From NCBI GenBank assembly GCA_963922205.1, contig CAWUHX010000361.1, positions 62,001 to 126,000 on the forward strand: DNA of 64,000 nt. The letters run 5' to 3'. The stretch is from Romanomermis culicivorax. Taxonomy: Eukaryota; Nematoda; Enoplea; Mermithida; Mermithidae. Position 1 is the first letter of the stretch; every line of letters begins with the position of its first letter. The notes beneath the pieces are model-generated. The model was not told the origin of the DNA. It saw only the letters and a program-made list of their open reading frames with translations, and did not search any database. The position numbers were made by a program, and so were the translations under genes. Of the stretch, positions 12,157 to 24,000 are shown in pieces.

Positions 12157-12917
12157 CCGTTTTCAGTCAAACTATTTGATTTTATGGAAAACTATTGACA
12201 TATTCGTAATCAGCATCATCCTTTTAGTCGGAAATATGCAAATTTGGGAAAATTTTGGTAAAAAATTCCGTACCTTCTAAACTACACAAGTGCCAACTAT
12301 ACCAGTCGCAGCCTCGCGGCTGTTTAGCCAAAAAGGTATATTTCAGCTCCACAGCCGCGCGGCTGTTTAGCCAAGAAGGTATGTTTCGGCTAAATAGCCG
12401 CTCGGCTGTTCAGCCATAAATATAAGTTTTGGATAAACAGCCGCGCGGCTGTTTAGCCACTGCCTAAATTTTCTTAGCATTTCATTTCTTTTTGAGTCGC
12501 CGCAAACTATTTTCCTGCACAGTTTTTTCTCATCTCACTGACATGATTAGCTGAAAAATAGGTTAGGCTGGGAACGATTTTTACAAAAAAATTAATGTGG
12601 TTAAACGTATCTTTAATTAGGTATATTTTTATCAAACTTTTGGCCTAAAATCTTTCCGCAGTTTTCTTATATGTTTCTAGTATAAAAAATTTTGTGTGCC
12701 ATTGGCACAAATTTTTTTCGCCTCTTGTGCCAATTGGCACAAATGTCCATGCACAAAAAAAACGCTGAGTCAGATTCTCTTTAGTTTGAATTGTCTTCAG
12801 GATTTTTTGCACACAGTAACCAGATTTCGGGCTGTATAACCAATTTTTTTCTGCCAAATTTCAAATTAATACTTTAAGCCTGACTACCATTTTGATTAAT
12901 TTCCTGTCGGGAAATTC

Positions 12918-13578
12918 GGTTTGTAGCCATATGCGGCAGTTTCAATTGCGCTTTCCCATTTGCGCCCTAGCCAATTGCGCCGATTTTCAAGTGGTGCGCC
13001 ATTTTTATATGCGCCCTATGCATTTGCGCCATGTGTATAATGCGCCAACTGCAATTGCGCTTTTTGCAAATGCGCCGCCTTTGAGTTTTAATTCATCATA
13101 GAAAGGCAATGGATGCACTGGTAATAAAAAAAAGGACAAAGATGACTATTGTCTCCAGACATTGTTTAGGAAGCATTTTTTTACAAAATTTTTCCGATCC
13201 GAAAATTTTTGCTGTATGTTTATTTTTCTCAGACTTACGTATAGTTAATCTATATCACAGTTTAGCTACTGCAAATGACATGATTTCATGATCTGATCCT
13301 GATTATGATTTCATGATCTGATCATGATTCTATGATCTGATCTTAATTCTTTGATCTGATCATGATTCTATGATCAGATCTTCAAGAATAACTACATTTC
13401 TCATTTGATACATGTTTTCAGTGTCCAATTAGAATTATGGCTGAAATGAACAATGCGCATTTGCAAATGGCGCATTTAACACACGGCGCATTTGCTAATA
13501 GCGCATATCACAATGGCGCATTTGGATCGGCGCAATTGGCAAAAGCGCATACGAAAAGGGCGCAATTGGCTACACCCC
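12918..13578. mobile_element. Inverted-repeat element with arms of TGCGCC short repeats
   Basis: Both ends carry TGTAGCC followed by about ten irregularly spaced TGCGCC/GGCGCA units (12930-13080 and 13450-13570, opposite orientation). GGAAATTC flanks both sides (12910-12917 and 13579-13586), an 8-bp target duplication. The core holds a simple tandem repeat and no meaningful reading frame. Overall design (arms built from short modules) resembles the neighbouring foldback element, though the motif differs. Confidence 0.8.
13280..13380. repeat. GATCTGATC tandem repeat
   Basis: About five degenerate copies of a 20-22 bp unit containing ATGATCTGATC lie in the core of the TGCGCC element. The unit is itself partly palindromic. 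Confidence 0.75.
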
Positions 13579-14294
13579 GGAAATTCATTTTCATCATGCC
13601 TTTTAATTTGTAGTGTTTAAAACTGAAAATGCTTCGTGCCGGGTTTTAAATGATAATTTTCGATTCTTGATGTTCTTTCGAGTTCACGCACGATTAAAAA
13701 ATATCTTTCTAGCTTATGCTTATAGATTTTAAACACCAATACATCTGTATGAATGTTTGATCTTTATATTAATTGGAAAAAATTTTTCTCGATTATTTTC
13801 CGAAAATTTTTTGAAGCGTTCAAATTTTTTTTGTATTTTGTAAAAAAAAGGTTTTCCCATTTAGACTATGATACAAACATCATCACCGCTGATTAGGGAT
13901 GGGCCGGATCGACTTTTTTGGCGACAGCGGATCCGGATCCGGATCTTGGAAAATTTGGTTCAGCGGATCCGGATCGGATCCGGATCCAAAAACATTTGGT
14001 TCAGCGGATCCGGATCCGGATCTTGAGGAACAGATCCGCGCGGATCCGGATCGGATCCGGATCTTTCAATAAGTATATGTACTATGTCTAATTTGTCTAA
14101 AATTGAGTTAAATGAATTAGTATTCATTGGTGTCAATAGATTAATAGATTATTAATGATTGAGGTGTTCGTTTATTGAAATAGTTCACATGTACTAATTG
14201 ATCATTTTCATTCATTAAATTGTATTCATGTTTAGATTAATATTGGTTTCATCAGAAAAGAAATGAATAGAAATGGAAACTTTTTTCAGAAATT

Positions 14295-14483
14295 ATGGAT
14301 GTGAGTTTTTCTTTCACTAGCAGAGTGTGGGACTACTTCACAGTGTCCCTAGATGATGAAGAAAAGGCAAAGTGCAATAAATGCAGAATCCAGTTATCCA
14401 GAAAAGGTTGTGCTACTGGATGTCAGAGAAAACATTTGGAGAGGAAACATATGGCAATATATAAGCAGTTTGCGGCTAAATAA
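14295..14483 (+). CDS. BED-type zinc finger peptide (hAT transposase N terminus)
   Basis: A 62-codon frame from ATG to TAA. SRVWDYF is followed by CNKC and HLERKH, the Cys2-His2 pattern of BED fingers that bind transposon ends or chromatin boundaries. The catalytic region is absent. The frame is intact in this copy and in the copy at 26006-26194. Whether it is translated is unknown; a DNA-binding-only peptide could in principle compete with a full transposase. Confidence 0.65.
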   Translation: MDVSFSFTSRVWDYFTVSLDDEEKAKCNKCRIQLSRKGCATGCQRKHLERKHMAIYKQFAAK

Positions 14484-14648
14484 AAAGAAGATAATGAAAA
14501 TAGAAGTAATTGTGGAACAAATTGCTACTAGTAAAGTTATGTTAAAGAATTAATTTTTGTGTTTTCTTTAGAGATAGCCAAAAAATGAACCTAGCTACTC
14601 AAAAACCAAATTAAAGCATGAACTTAAATCTCGAACGTCTCTGGACAA

Positions 14649-14870
14649 TTGATTCATGCAGAAAGTAAACTTAAATTAGCACCAGCGAAAAGTGTCCCTT
14701 ATGAACAGCTATTGAGTGGTGCTGGTCAAATTTATGATCCTACCAAAAATCGTTTGAAGAGTGGTACTGTTGAAAAATTACTGTTTCTCAAGTATAATTT
14801 TGCTACCATTGCAGTGATTTTGTGTACAAGCCTCTTTGTACCTGTAAAACGATTGGCCAAAAAGTCTTTG
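14649..14870 (+). pseudogene. hAT C-terminal dimerisation fragment
   Basis: The frame reads through AKSVPYEQLLSGAGQIYDP and NRLKSGTVEKLLFLKYN, the conserved C-terminal signature of hAT transposases (usually ...DRRNRL...VEKLLFLKxN). It lies in a different frame from the BED part and about 170 bp downstream, so a large internal deletion removed the catalytic core. A homologous fragment is at 26358-26510. Confidence 0.75.
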
Positions 14871-15725
14871 TACGAAGAAATTTTTTGTTGTACACTGAAA
14901 AAACCATGATCTTTTATGTATTTTCGCACATAGTCTTCCTAATAGCACTCGAGTTCCCGTCCTTCATAATCATCTTAGAAATTAAGAAAATATACTCATA
15001 ACTTTCATAAATCTGAAAAACTCCAATTTAAACCTGAAATTTCTGAAAATTAGTTCCATGATGCTTCTCAATTCAAACTCGGCTTCATGTTTAAAATTTA
15101 AGTTGCAAAAAAGTTGGAGCAGATTTTGACGTTCTGAAATATACCAAAATTCGCCTTTTCCGTACAGGAGGACCGCCAAAATTTTTTCCTTTACTGGAAA
15201 TTTTTTCTCCAGGAAGCACTATTTGTTGAAAAATAGTATTGCAAAGAATTATTTAATCCGGCGCGAAGCGCCGGAAAATTTCTGGTGTTTTCTAATACTG
15301 CAAAATTTTATGAGAATAATAATGAATAAAGATCCGATTATGACCGGATCTTAATCATTGACAACAGCGGATCCGGATCCGGATCTTAAAAAATTTGGTT
15401 GGGCGGATCCGGATCGGATCCGGATCCAAAAAAATCTGGTTTAGCGGATCCGGATCGGATCCGGATCCTAAAATTTAGGCGGATATCCGCGGATCCGGAT
15501 CCGGATACCCGGCCCATCCCTACCGCTGATTAATAACAAATGTTCCTTGCCGGGAGAATACAAATTATAGGTGCGTGCGTGCCTAATTTTTGAATTTTAC
15601 GTGCATGTTTTCAATACGATTTTTCATTTTGTGTCACTGAAAAATAATGAATTTGATGAAAAAGTAATCTTTTTATCGAGGAAATAAATGTTGAAAAGAT
15701 TCATTTTCCTGCATTCTAGAAAATG

Positions 15726-15955
15726 TTGAAAGTTTTTGGCACACCTTCAAAAGGTCCGACCTGTTGGGAATACGGGCAGACACTACATTTTTTAGCGGGG
15801 GTCCCAAAATTTCTGAAATTTGGGTGGGGGATCCCCTCCAAAAAAACGCAAAAATTCCGAAACTTTTTCAAAAAAAGGCCAAAAACGTCATACTTTTTTC
15901 CAAATTTTTCCGAGTTGGGGGAGGGGAGAATTCCGACATTTTGGTATAGGCAATA
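15726..15955. repeat. Diverged G-rich repeat related to the CATACCTGTA MITEs
   Basis: Shares the order GTCCGACCTGTTGGG, GGGGGTCCC, CCAAAAAAAGGCC and TTTTTCC...GTTGGGGGAGGGG with the MITEs at 29180 and 36156, but G runs are interrupted and the ends are not recognisable. An old copy. Confidence 0.5.
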
Positions 15956-16439
15956 ATGAACGGTAGAACTTTCTATGGACCGCTCAAAAACACCGTTTCT
16001 AACGCTCCAACCTGATTTTTGATCGAGTCATGAACGTTGAAAAGTTTTGGAAAAACTATGTATTCGCCTTTTTCGAAAATTACGGTTTCGCTTGTATGAA
16101 CTGTACATCAATTTTTCTCATACCTGGGAAGTCTAACATTCGCTAAGGGTAGATCAAAAAATTCGTTGAGGAGCCAAAATTGACCACGAAAAATCGGGAA
16201 AGGAAAAATTTGATTTCTTGCGAAAATTTTAAAAATTTTCCAAAAAAGGCCTAAAAGACTTTTTTTTATTTTGCGGAGCTGCCAACATTATTGTATTTGA
16301 TTCAAAGTTTGGGTCCAAACCAACCCCGCCCAATTACAGGTATGATATTTGTGTGTTACTCTATCTTCTAAGGTTTCGGTGATAACATTTTGATTCGATT
16401 TGTGAATAGTTTTATGATAAGGTTCATGACAAATTGAAC

Positions 16440-16615
16440 TACGGCAGAGGCTACGCAGCGCTCAGTGCTGCAGAACAGTATGCCATTATTTTCTTATTCA
16501 GCGCCCGGCGCTGCATAACCAAGCATTATATATTAATTCATTGCCGGGTGTTGAATAACCAGTAGCATGGACAACGGCTATGCAGCGCCCGACGACGCTA
16601 ACTACAGTGAATCGA
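16440..16615. repeat. Palindromic CAGCGCCCGGCGCTG repeat cluster
   Basis: Several degenerate GC-rich palindromes of the type TTCAGCGCCCGGCGCTGCAT, each flanked by TAACC or GGTTAT, end in AACTACAGTGAATCGAGAC. The same arrangement recurs at 37125-37300, with its right part repeated at 51926-51985. A foldback-like element is likely; boundaries are unresolved. Confidence 0.6.
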
Positions 16616-18005
16616 GACATCTTCTACATTATGATGAAAAGACAAACCTTACCATTGAGGTCAGGTCAGTGCGCTAACGTCAAGAGAAAAAGGGCCCGCT
16701 TCAACACGCGGTTCCTGAAAAACTCTCGGAAGTGATTTCGTTATACTCTCCTGTGGATTTTCGTATTCATCCAAAATTTATTTGACCTAAATGATGATGA
16801 GACATGAGATCAACGAAAGACTGAGTTCGAGAAAAGCTTCGGGTTGGTTTCGCAGACTCAACTTTATCAGCCCCGCGATAAAAAAACTGCTACAACTCCA
16901 TGCCTATTTCTGATGGAGCAATTTCTACCATATCCATTGGTCATTTTTCTACGTATATTATTGCTTTATTGACTTAGATTGTCAAGAATCCGAAGTTTTC
17001 GGAATGTTATATTTATGTGAAGAAATTATTTGCGATCGAGACGCGTGACACAAAATAAGGAAAAAATCGATAATGTGCTTTGTTGACAATATATAGAATA
17101 AGATGTTTCCTCCTGTCTGAACCACCGAGATTTCTGAAATATTAAAAAAAGAACTTTTCTAAGAGTGCTTAATGCAAGCGAACACTTCTCCACTTAGAAT
17201 ACGACTCTTGAACTTTTAGGTTGCTGCTGCAAACATAACTTAATGAATCAAAAGGTCATCACTTGAAATGTGTCCTCCGTTTTACAGTTTTTCGAAAAAA
17301 ACGCGAGATTAGTCTATTGATTGTTCATTTTCTAGCTCCGTTGAACACTGACCGATCAAAAAAGTATGATTGATGAGAATTTATGTTTCCGATCAGCCAG
17401 TTCCTTTTTATTTCCAGTCTAAATAGATTGGAATGCAATGTCCTAATTTCAATCACTGAAATCCTCATTTTCTAGACTTCATTCAGAAGTAAAGCAACAG
17501 GCCTTAGATCTTATATCCTTGGAGCTCCAGACGCTGAATGAAATAATCAAGGCAGAATGATACGCAGCGTAGGGACCCTGAATAATCACTGTCACTGAAC
17601 GATCGGGCCCAATTTCTCAGTGACTTAACTACTTTTAGTTTGGTCAAAAATGTGACATAGTCACAGAAGAAACGTCCATCTGCAACGTATTTTACACATG
17701 TCTAGCAGATAAATATTGTATGGTAAACCGCATTATCTATAAGTTGGATGTGACTAGTCAAACGTATGATTGAGAAACCGAGCTCTTTAGCCTATGCATA
17801 CGCATTGAGAATGTAATCGTCTACTCGTATAAGTTTGGGTAGTGTATGCACATTTTTAATCTGGCTCTTTGTTTTAACATTCAGTAGAGTAGCTAAGTTT
17901 CCTTTTATGCTCTCGGTATATTTCTCCAATTACTCGACTGTGTTTTCTTCAGATTGAACGTGTACTTTATTATAGTGAATAATTTTTTGGCGAGGCCGGC
18001 CAGTA
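16616..18005. other. Intergenic DNA upstream of the ephexin gene
   Basis: No reading frame or repeat structure that I can support. It should contain the promoter and 5' UTR of the gene starting at 18006. Confidence 0.4.
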
Positions 18006-21000
18006 ATGTCCACAAGAAAAGTCTCAGGCCCGCCTCCGCCGTTGAAGCCAAAACCTCGAATTCCACCCAAACCGAGGATCCAAAATAGCGTCCGATTCAT
18101 ACAGTCGCTCGAGAATGCAAAATTAAACCGAAGCAGTATTTCCGCGTCGAAGAAATGGTTCAGTATCGAATCTATTCAAAATCAATGCATTCTGGCAGAT
18201 TTGTGCCTGAGCTCATCGAAAATGAATCATTCTCTGAATGCCCGATTGACTTCGCTACTAGTAAATTTCATTCCCGAAAGAAAAAAGCCGCCAGCCATTC
18301 CGCCCAAACCCAAATTTGTCAAGTCAACGATGAATGATTCAGTCATTTTTGACTGCATTGACGATCGGCAAGTGTATCAAATTTTGCCCGACAATTACGA
18401 CATAGATCGCCGGTGTCCGTCGACTCCCAAAGAACTCGAAAACGCAGCTTTGGAGAGTTCTTTCGATACTGTAGCATCTACTTCGACGTCTTCCACTCGT
18501 TCTTCCAGAGAAAATTTGGATGTTTCACAGGATAATTATTACGAAGAGATTGCCAATTACACCAGCGATTTTATACAGGAAGATCAGCAATCTACTGATC
18601 CAAGCAGAAATAATATTATTCGACCTCCTATTAGAAAGTATGTTTGAAACAATTTTTTCACGGGTCTACTACTTCTATTTCGTCTCCTATCGTGTTCGAA
18701 AATAGCCTCCTGAAATTGCTTTAAACGGGAAAATAGTTTTTTTGCTTCAGCTTTCTAATTCACAAGTTTTCTCGCTGCTGAAAAGTGAAAACTGCTGACT
18801 ACACAATTTTTATCAAGAAAAATATCTCTACCATTTCGTTTTGAATATCAGAAATTAGAATATTTAAAGGGGTTAACAATTTGATGCTTCGCTGACACAC
18901 TTTTCTCACTTACGATGAGGGAGTAGAAAATTCTCTCCGTATCTCTCTTTCTTCAATTTTTCATCGCGTCCAACATAGAAACCACTTTTTCTTCTAAAGA
19001 TTAATTTTTATTTAATGTCTCTATTTATATTGGTGCCATGCAGAAAATTCATTAATCATTAAAACCCTCAACTCTGCTATTGAACTACTGTTGAAATTTT
19101 TCAGTTTTTCTTCAGGAAATTTTTTTGGATAAGCAGGTGGTGTATACCCGCTTTTAAGAAAAAAATCTTGTGTCATTCTGTATATTTTTCTATTTTTAAC
19201 TTTTTACGACAGCAATATCGGATATTGTTAAACGAGACGAAAAATAATTTGCTCTTTGTGTTTGCTAAAACATGTTTTTCAAGTTGCTTATTTTCCCGTC
19301 GTCAGGAGACACCATTCTCTTTAGTTAATGTGCTATTTTTCGAAAATAGAACGATTGATGAATGGATAGAGATAGAAAAAGCGTGACTCGAGAACGTACC
19401 GATTAAAAAATGGGATTTCAGAAATTTATGCCAAAGTTTTTAAACTTTCGGATTTAAGGTCACAAAAAATGGGGTCGTATGAAACGTGAATAGTTAGTTT
19501 TGGTAAACAAAATAACTTTTTAAAATGTGTTGAACAGGTTTCTGTAATTTTGTGGGCCATTTCATCGAGTGTAGCTATAATTTTAAAGCGAGTCGAATAA
19601 ATTAACGACGTGAACAAATTAGCCACACGATCCAATTAAGTAGAAAAAGTTGTAAAACAGATTGAATGAAAAGGAAAGTAAACAAAAAATCCACTGAAGT
19701 TTGTTTGTCAAACTCGTCATTACTGAATTATATTCGAAAAATCGTCAAAATCGAACAATTTTGCAGATTCATATATTTATTTAAAAATAAAAATTGAATA
19801 ATGCTTTTCGCAATACAAAGAAACTGAACATCCAATGCATTTTCAGAAGGTAAAGTCGGAGCAGCAGTAAACCAATGGTTTTGACTTCGATTATTCGATA
19901 AAATATATATCACGTAATTCAATAGATATGCGGAGGAGTTGAATTGAAAATTATGCATAGTAAAGACAGAGCAAAACAAAATAATGAAGTTTATGAACGA
20001 CTAACTAGAAAAAAGAATTAAAAATTTATGGCCCCGATTCTCTACTCCCGTTCTTGATTCAGTTCGCGTTTCTTCTAGCTTATCGTTGCTGCATGATAAC
20101 GTTGATTATAAATCTGGCGTCCAGAACCACTATTACGGAAATACGACAAAATTAGGCAACACTCATCTTAAGTCGCCGCCGAACGTGCGTGGCTCGTTAA
20201 CATCATCAGCCCGATCTTCTTTCCGCTCTCAAAAATCAAAATCACTTCAACGAAAAATGAGCCTCAATTCGTCGGACGATTATCGTCGAACAACAGCGGG
20301 GAGTTCATCTACAACGACTACTGAAGACGACGTGAATTCTTTATGCGATTTGAAACGAAAAAGTTCGACGATCGACGTCGATAAGCTGATAAAATTTAAA
20401 AACAACACAATAAGACTGAGTTTGTCGCAAACTATCGGCAAAATCAAGTTGAAGGTGAGAATTTCACGATGTTATTTTATTTGAATATATATGTCTAAAT
20501 TTAGAATATGAGACGTGCAGGCAAAAGTGGTCGGAATCGAGATTTTTCGGCGCATGTTTTATTGGCGTATATAAACGATTTTTTATATTTCCTCTAGGTA
20601 ACGTCTAACAAACGGAGCTCCAATAAAAAAGATTCCAAAAGCGAAACGAATTTCGGAAATTCCAGCTTTTACGTTTCGAAATCATCGTCGAGCCTTGATG
20701 AAAGCACCAACAACATCGAAATAACGTTGAAAACACCTCAGCACGAAAGTTCCGTAACAAATTCGAAGACGATGAAAAATACCTTATCTGTGGATTTTAC
20801 GACGGCTAGAAATTTGTCCAAATCTGCAACGTCTTCAACTACAACTACTACTACGACTACGGAAGAAACCAATGCGTCGGTCGAATCAACTTATATGAGT
20901 CAAAGTCTCTTGGAAGATGTGCTGCAAACATTGAATTCTAGAGAAAAAACTAAGAAACCGGAATCAGAACTGACGAATGGGCGTAAAAGCTTAAATTTGC

Positions 21001-24000
21001 TGAGCAATTTGCCGGATTTGTTGGCAAACAGTATAAGAATCACAGTAAGGCTCGTGTGATCATATGCGATTTGATTTCAGTACTTGTAAGGCTGGGAGTG
21101 CGCTGGTCTACGTGATTTTGCTGAAAAATCTAAAAAAAAATTCCGCGAAAAATTCGTATATTGTGAAAAATTTTGACTTCCTCATCTTCAATTCTTGAAC
21201 TACGCTATCACCATACATCAGTTAACTCAGTGCTGACCATCGATGATCGATGTGTAGTATCTGCTGAAATATTGTTGAGAAAGTTTTGAATCACGCTGCC
21301 TTAATTTCTACACAAATCATATTTGTTCAAGTTTTTATGACTAACGATCACATGAGTAGGGCCTCAGGAGATTTTTATTTAAGACCTGATGATATCAAAG
21401 TGACCATCATTTAGTGTCATTTGTTAATTCTTATGTCAGAAATAATCGAATTCTTCTTTTATTTTTTTGCGTTGGTAATTGATTTGCACGCATGTCGCAT
21501 AGAAACAAAATATGTTGACCTTAAACTTGTACGATTTAATCTCGCTCTATTTTCAATATTCATTATTATTTACCGCTTTTTAAGGATTCCAATCGAATAT
21601 CACAAATTTTGGAAGACGAAGATCCAACCTACGCTTGCCCTGACGATCTTTTACTCAATGTTTCCTCTTATGCCGGCGGTATCGTAGTAGACGAGAAGCA
21701 GATCGAAGATATAAATTCCGGTCGATTTGATTCGAATTATTGTTCAAGATTCGCTTTTAGCGAACCTCTTTATCAACATCGCTCGCCAACCGAAGAAAAA
21801 AATAAAATTTTCCTGCAAAGGAATAGAACCTTCGGTGAAGCGGATGTGAAATTAACATTATTTGAAGATGAAGTGGATAATAATATATCCGATAAATCGG
21901 CTTTTCCGGTTCATCTGGTGTCGACGAGAACGAAGTTATTGAATAGTAGTCAGTTGGGCAGTCAAAGAACATTGTGGTGTGAACTGCCTGAAGTAAATTC
22001 TCCTATGAATATTGGTTAATATAAAATGAAAAAACTTCGTTCCATGCCTCTACATATAAAACGTTCGTAGGTAATTTAGAAGTCAAGTTTTTAGGAGCAT
22101 GATTTATCATTTTGTGTACCCATATCAATTACTGCAAATGAATTCAGCGGAATTAAAAAAGAATATGAAATGTGGCATATTTTTAATTTCTCATTTGTAA
22201 CCGTAAGTAAGAATGAAAGTTTCGTCGCGTATTTCCATTAATAGATGTCACGAGCGAAATTTTATGGTCTGACTAGATAAAGTTAACAGATACGCGATTT
22301 TTGACTCGAAATGTACGTTATGCATTTTTATAACTCGTCGATTTTGATCACTTCAAATCGTGGGACTTTTGATTAAATTTTCCATTATATTTTATAACCT
22401 TTCTTCACAGGTTTTACAAAATGGTCTTTTGGACATCATGAGCTCTGATGAACGAAAATTGCAAGAAGCGAATTTCGAAGTTGTCACCAGCGAAGCGTCT
22501 TATTTGAGATCGCTGAACATCCTCATCACGCATTTCATGGCGTGCACAAAATTATCTGGCAATATATCGTTGGGCAGCGTCATAAATAAACGAGAAAGGA
22601 AACGTCTTTTTAGCAATATCCTGGATGTCAGAGATGCCAGTGAAAAGTAATAATTAATGCATAACATCAAATTTTGTTGTATAGTACTTTAATTTTTTGG
22701 AAATGATCGATTATTTTAGTTACGATATTTACTGTCGCATTAATACTTCATTTTCTTTAGTTTACTCTCTCAACTGGAATGTAGCCTGGAAAAAAGTGTC
22801 ATTCTGCACGATGTTAGTCAACTATTGGGAGAAAGTTTGGATCGTTTTTCCCAAGTTTACGTCACGTATTGTAGCAACCAGCTCTATCAAGAAAGAATTT
22901 TATCCAATTTGAGGTTAGAGATTTGATGAATTGGAAAACGAAATGAATGAGGAAAATTATTGAAAGCATTTGATGTTGTTCTGACTGAATTTTTCTATGG
23001 TAGAGGGGCGGAAAAGGCACCGCGGAAGGATTTGAGGAAGAGCTGAATATGAAAATGGGCATAGAGCGAAAAAAACATGGGTGAAGAAGAAACTGAATTG
23101 GTTGCAACTAGTGTGAAAGAATAATAGGGCTTGCTTTAAGTAGAAATCAATCGAGAACACAGATTAATTGAGCACAAAACGGAAAGATATGTGAAAGATA
23201 TAATGTACCTTTATTCCACAGAAAATCCAATTTTTTCTAATTTAATAGTGAAGAATATAGCGTGATGAATGTAGAATATTTATTGGATGGATGGGTAAAT
23301 CATTTCAAAAATTGGACACGACGAAAGCGCGAAAGATTCTATTTTCATTTTGGTCAAGAAACTTAGATTAATTACCGCATAATAAACAAATAAAATATGA
23401 GGAAATGATATAGATGAAAAAACTTAGTTATGGATTTTTTTCCTTCATGGAAAGCGTGCCCATTTAAGTGACATATGCGGAGAAGAAGCGTGTTAGTAGA
23501 AACTTGATACACAATTTTGAGTAAAATCAATAAACGAACAATGTATAAAGATGTTTAAAACAGATACGAATTTCCTTCATAGATTTCTGCATGTGCGCGC
23601 GCAGCTCGTACTTCATCGATCTCTTTCATTGCCTATTATTTTTTTACAGATGTACTAATCCCGAATTTTGTCGGGTCATTGACAATCTCGAATCTAGTCC
23701 AATTTGTGAGAGCTTAAATCTACGTTCTTTTCTCATGCTGCCTATGCAACGAATAACCCGCTATCCTTTACTATTGGGTGCCATATTAAGCCGATGTTGT
23801 GCATGTAAAAATAGCGGGAAAAGCTCAAAAATAGATTCTAATTCTACGGAGGACAACGGCGAAGATGATGAGTATGATGGTCGTGTTGGCATTATGTCGG
23901 ATTTGGGGCGAGAAAATAATGAAAAGCTAATCAAAAGCCAATTAACGACCGAAAAAGCTTTTAACGTGGCAAGCAGGGTTGTCAAAGAGTGCAACGAAGG

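Larger units (their letters stand above)
9531..12464. mobile_element. Foldback-type element with modular palindromic arms, 9-bp TSD
   Basis: An exact 9-bp duplication, TAAATTTTC, flanks the element (9522-9530 and 12465-12473). Ends are GGCAGTGGC and its complement. The arms (about 430 bp; the right arm is broken at 10565/12157 by a hAT copy) contain several palindromic modules of the type GGCTAAACAGCC-GCGC-GGCTGTTTAGCC. A GATGATGCTGAT motif recurs in arms and core. A 9-bp duplication plus long modular inverted arms is typical of foldback and Mutator-like (MULE) elements. Without the inner hAT copy the element is about 1.3 kb, with no transposase reading frame, so it is non-autonomous. Confidence 0.85.
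8268..12767. mobile_element. Old hAT-like CAGTG/CGCTG repeat, split by later insertions
   Basis: The left end starts CAGTGTTTTT and the right end finishes in a GCACAAAAAAAACGCTG end. Segments 8268-8463, 9174-9530 and 12474-12767 align by eye, in order, with the element at 33493-34478, which carries neither intruder, so they are parts of one interrupted copy. The interruptions are a palindromic MITE and a foldback element. The element carries GTGCC/GGCAC repeats and one GGCGC hairpin (8433-8445). No clean target duplication was found, and the left end is shorter than in the second copy. Confidence 0.6.
13894..15522 (+). mobile_element. BED-hAT element, copy B (internally deleted)
   Basis: TAGGGATGGGCCGG ends are flanked by an exact 8-bp duplication, CCGCTGAT (13886-13893 and 15523-15530). 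Subterminal CGGATCC arrays, an intact BED-finger frame and a hAT C-terminal fragment are present. A GGCGC hairpin lies at 15260-15272. With only the two ends of the transposase left, it can move only if a full-length relative supplies the enzyme. Confidence 0.92.
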
